Shown here: positions 62,101 through 64,000 of the stretch, one piece after another
How positions within the stretch are numbered: position 1 is the stretch's first letter
Layout: every line of letters starts with the position of its first letter
Assembly (NCBI GenBank): GCA_023078555.1
Contig: CM041199.1
Span: 2,724,513-2,788,512 of the forward strand
Origin: Ulva prolifera
Lineage: Eukaryota > Chlorophyta > Ulvophyceae > Ulvales > Ulvaceae
Length of the DNA: 64,000 nt
Reading direction: 5' to 3'
The notes under the pieces: generated by a model
What the model saw: only the letters and a program-made list of their open reading frames with translations
Databases searched by the model: none
Told to the model about the DNA's origin: nothing
Translations under genes and position numbers: made by a program

Positions 62101-64000
62101 ACACCGCAATCAAAGCCACAATGTTCATTGCCCTACATTATATACATCATCCAAGTATGGCGTTCATTGGATGTGTCAATATGCATTGGGACAACATCCC
62201 AACATGGTCATTTTCTGACCTCACCCAGAGCTAAAGTTGCCGCAAGCCCCAAGAACGCGTTTGAATTTGACACCGAAATCAAAGCCACAATGTTCATTGC
62301 CCTACATTATATACATCATCCAAGTATGGCGTTCATTGGATGTGTCAATATGCATTGGGACAACATCCCAACATGGTCATTTTCTGACCTCACCCAGAGC
62401 TAAAGTTGCCGCAAGCCCCAAGAACGCGTTTGAATTTGACACCGAAATCAAAGCCACAATGTTCATTGCCCTACATTATATACATCATCCAAGTATGGCG
62501 TTCATTGGATGTGTCAATATGCATTGGGACAACATCCCAACATGGTCATTATCTGACCTCACCCACAGCTAAAGTTGCCGCAAGCCCCAAGAACGCGTTT
62601 GAATTTGACACCGCAATCAAAGCCACAATGTTCATTGCCCTACATTATATACATCATCCAAGTATGGCGTTCATTGGATGTGTCAATATGCATTGGGACA
62701 ACATCCCAACATGGTCATTTTCTGACCTCACCCAGAGCTAAAGTTGCCGCAAGCCCCAAGAACGCGTTTGAATTTGACACCGAAATCAAAGCCACAATGT
62801 TCATTGCCCTACATTTATACATCATCCAAGTATGGCGTTCATTGGATGTGTCAATATGCATTGGGACAACATCCCAACATGGTCATTATCTGACCTCACC
62901 CAGAGCTAAAGTTGCCGCAAGCCCCAAGAACGCGTTTGAATTTACACCGCAATCAAAGCCACAATGTTCATTGCCCTACATTATATACATCATCCAAGTA
63001 TGGCGTTCATTGGATGTGTCAATATGCATTGGGACAACATCCCAACATGGTCATTTTCTGACCTCACCCAGAGCTAAAGTTGCCGCAAGCCCCAAGAACG
63101 CGTTTGAATTTGACACCGAAATCAAAGCCACAATGTTCATTGCCCTACATTTTATACATCATCCAAGTATGGCGTTCATTGGATGTGTCAATGTGCATTG
63201 GGACAACATCCCAACAGGGTCATTATCTGACCTCACCCACAGCTAAAGTTGCCGCAAGCCCCAAGAACGCGTTTGAATTTGACACCGCAATCAAAGCCAC
63301 AATGTTCATTGCCCTACATTATATACATCATCCAAGTATGGCGTTCATTGGATGTGTCAATATGCATTGGGACAACATCCCAACATGGTCATTTTCTGAC
63401 CTCACCCAGAGCTAAAGTTGCCGCAAGCCCCAAGAACGCGTTTGAATTTGACACCGAAATCAAAGCCACAATGTTCATTGCCCTACATTTTATACATCAT
63501 CCAAGTATGGCGTTCATTGGATGTGTCAATGTGCATTGGGACAACATCCCAACAGGCCATTATCTGACCTCACCCACAGCTAAAGTTGCCGCAAGCCCCA
63601 AGAACGCGTTTGAATTTTACACCGCAATCAAAGCCACAATGTTCATTGCCCTACATTTATATACATCATCCAAGTATGGCGTTCATTGGATGTGTCAATA
63701 TGCATTGGGACAACATCCCAACATGGTCATTTTCTGACCTCACCCACAGCTAAAGTTGCCGCAAGCCCCAAGAACGCGTTTGAATTTGACACCGAAATCA
63801 AAGCCACAATGTTCATTGCCCTACATTATATACATCATCCAAGTATGGCGTTCATTGGATGTGTCAATATGCATTGGGACAACATCCCAACATGGTCATT
63901 TTCTGACCTCACCCAGAGCTAAAGTTGCCGCAAGCCCCAAGAACGCGTTTGAATTTGACACCGAAATCAAAGCCACAATGTTCATTGCCCTACATTATAT
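59195..64000 (+). repeat. Right homogeneous sub-array, running off the window
   Basis: Mostly type A monomers. A run from 59,871 to 61,200 differs almost only at the CCCA[G/A]AGC column (CCCGAAGC at 60,198, CCCAAAGC at 60,536). Mixed two-class monomers return from about 61,200 to 63,920. The array continues past base 64,000 in mid-monomer, so its true end is not in view. Confidence 0.8.

Larger units (their letters stand above)
1..64000 (+). repeat. Satellite DNA array, ~169-bp monomer, ~379 tandem copies
   Basis: The same ~169-bp unit recurs head to tail from the first to the last base; for example the AGAACGCGTTTG segment at 1 returns at 170, and the array can be followed through every line. 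No unit is inverted and nothing interrupts the array. Most monomers are exactly 169 bp; 168- and 170-bp forms are common, and a few are 154 or 160 bp. Variation sits in a handful of columns: GAATTT[G/A/T]ACACCG[A/C]AATC, CATT[A/T]TATAC, GTCAAT[A/G]TGC, AACA[TGG/GGG], TCATT[T/A]TCTG and CCCA[G/C]AGCT. Unit length near that of a nucleosome plus array size are typical of eukaryotic centromeric or heterochromatic satellites; that location is inference. I do not recognise the family. No coding, RNA or mobile sequence is present, so the whole window is gene-free. Confidence 0.98.

Noticed and set aside
1..64000. Hundreds of overlapping + strand open frames of about 65-233 codons, many starting at TTG in TTGCCGCAAGCC
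   Set aside because: They are products of the repeat. The period is 169 = 3x56+1, so each frame slips by one at every copy and most stop after 336 nt, at AGCTAA or TTTTGA. Longer ones (for example at 1,338, 4,207, 30,975, 42,124 and 62,575) arise only where a 168- or 170-bp copy shifts the frame. There is no consistent start context and no recognisable domain, and the frames overlap one another throughout.
1..64000. A repetitive structural protein gene (silk-, mucin- or ice-nucleation-like)
   Set aside because: Such genes have periods divisible by three and long uninterrupted frames. Here the period is not a multiple of three, and one frame of every monomer is closed by stops.
1..64000. CRISPR array
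   Set aside because: The repeat is continuous with no unique spacers between conserved repeats, and the unit is far longer than a CRISPR repeat-spacer unit.
1..64000. 5S rDNA, other rDNA or tRNA-derived tandem array
   Set aside because: I see no 5S internal promoter boxes, tRNA A/B boxes or conserved rRNA segments in the monomer on either strand.
1..64000. Telomeric or microsatellite content at block boundaries
   Set aside because: No TTAGGG, TTTAGGG, TTAGG or simple-sequence runs were seen at 6.9, 31, 50.5, 56.2 or 59 kb.
1..64000. Transposable element, long terminal repeat or target-site duplication inside the array
   Set aside because: Every stretch of more than a few bases can be aligned to the 169-bp monomer; no foreign insert or flanking duplication is present.

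Overview
The whole 64-kb window is one uninterrupted, head-to-tail satellite DNA array with a monomer of about 169 bp, roughly 379 copies, all in the same orientation. I see no gene, RNA gene, transposon, telomeric repeat, microsatellite or unique sequence anywhere in it, and both window edges lie inside the array. A megasatellite-scale array of nucleosome-length monomers implies a eukaryotic nuclear genome. By analogy with other eukaryotes it is probably a centromeric, pericentromeric or other large heterochromatic block. I do not recognise the monomer as a named satellite family and cannot assign a species. The reference monomer (1-169) is about 44% GC, has more C (44) than G (30) on the given strand, and contains five CpGs. 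It also carries an 8-bp palindrome with a MluI site, a perfect 6-bp inverted repeat with a 5-base loop, and a small palindromic TTGCCGCAA.

Layout. (1) 1-6,895: fairly homogeneous monomers with some mixed variants. (2) 6,895-7,300: a cluster of six single-base indels at the edge of a more diverged zone. (3) About 7,240-31,140: the most diverged and most structured part. It has long higher-order repeats (order-preserving copies at offsets of about 6,051 and 4,722-4,727 bp), a 742-bp identical duplication, a mosaic block, six 154-bp monomers sharing one 15-bp deletion, and one highly divergent monomer near 27.85 kb. (4) About 31,140-50,570: a strongly homogenised core of near-consensus monomers with sparse linked variants and one 22-monomer (3,718-bp) offset duplication. 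(5) About 50,570-59,190: mixed variants including a clear 6-monomer (about 1,014-bp) higher-order repeat at 51.4-56.7 kb. (6) About 59,195-64,000: homogeneous monomers again.

The many overlapping open frames on the + strand are by-products of the repeat. The period is 3x56+1, so every open frame slips into the next frame at each copy and usually ends after two monomers; there is no coding signal. The interesting content is evolutionary and structural: how variant haplotypes move, duplicate and recombine in the array. One technical pattern also matters. Many one-base length changes fall exactly on polymorphic columns, where the sequence holds both alleles or neither. That could reflect consensus-building problems in the assembly or a real repair/conversion process. 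All comparisons were made by eye; offsets come from positions read in the sequence, and percentages of identity were not computed.
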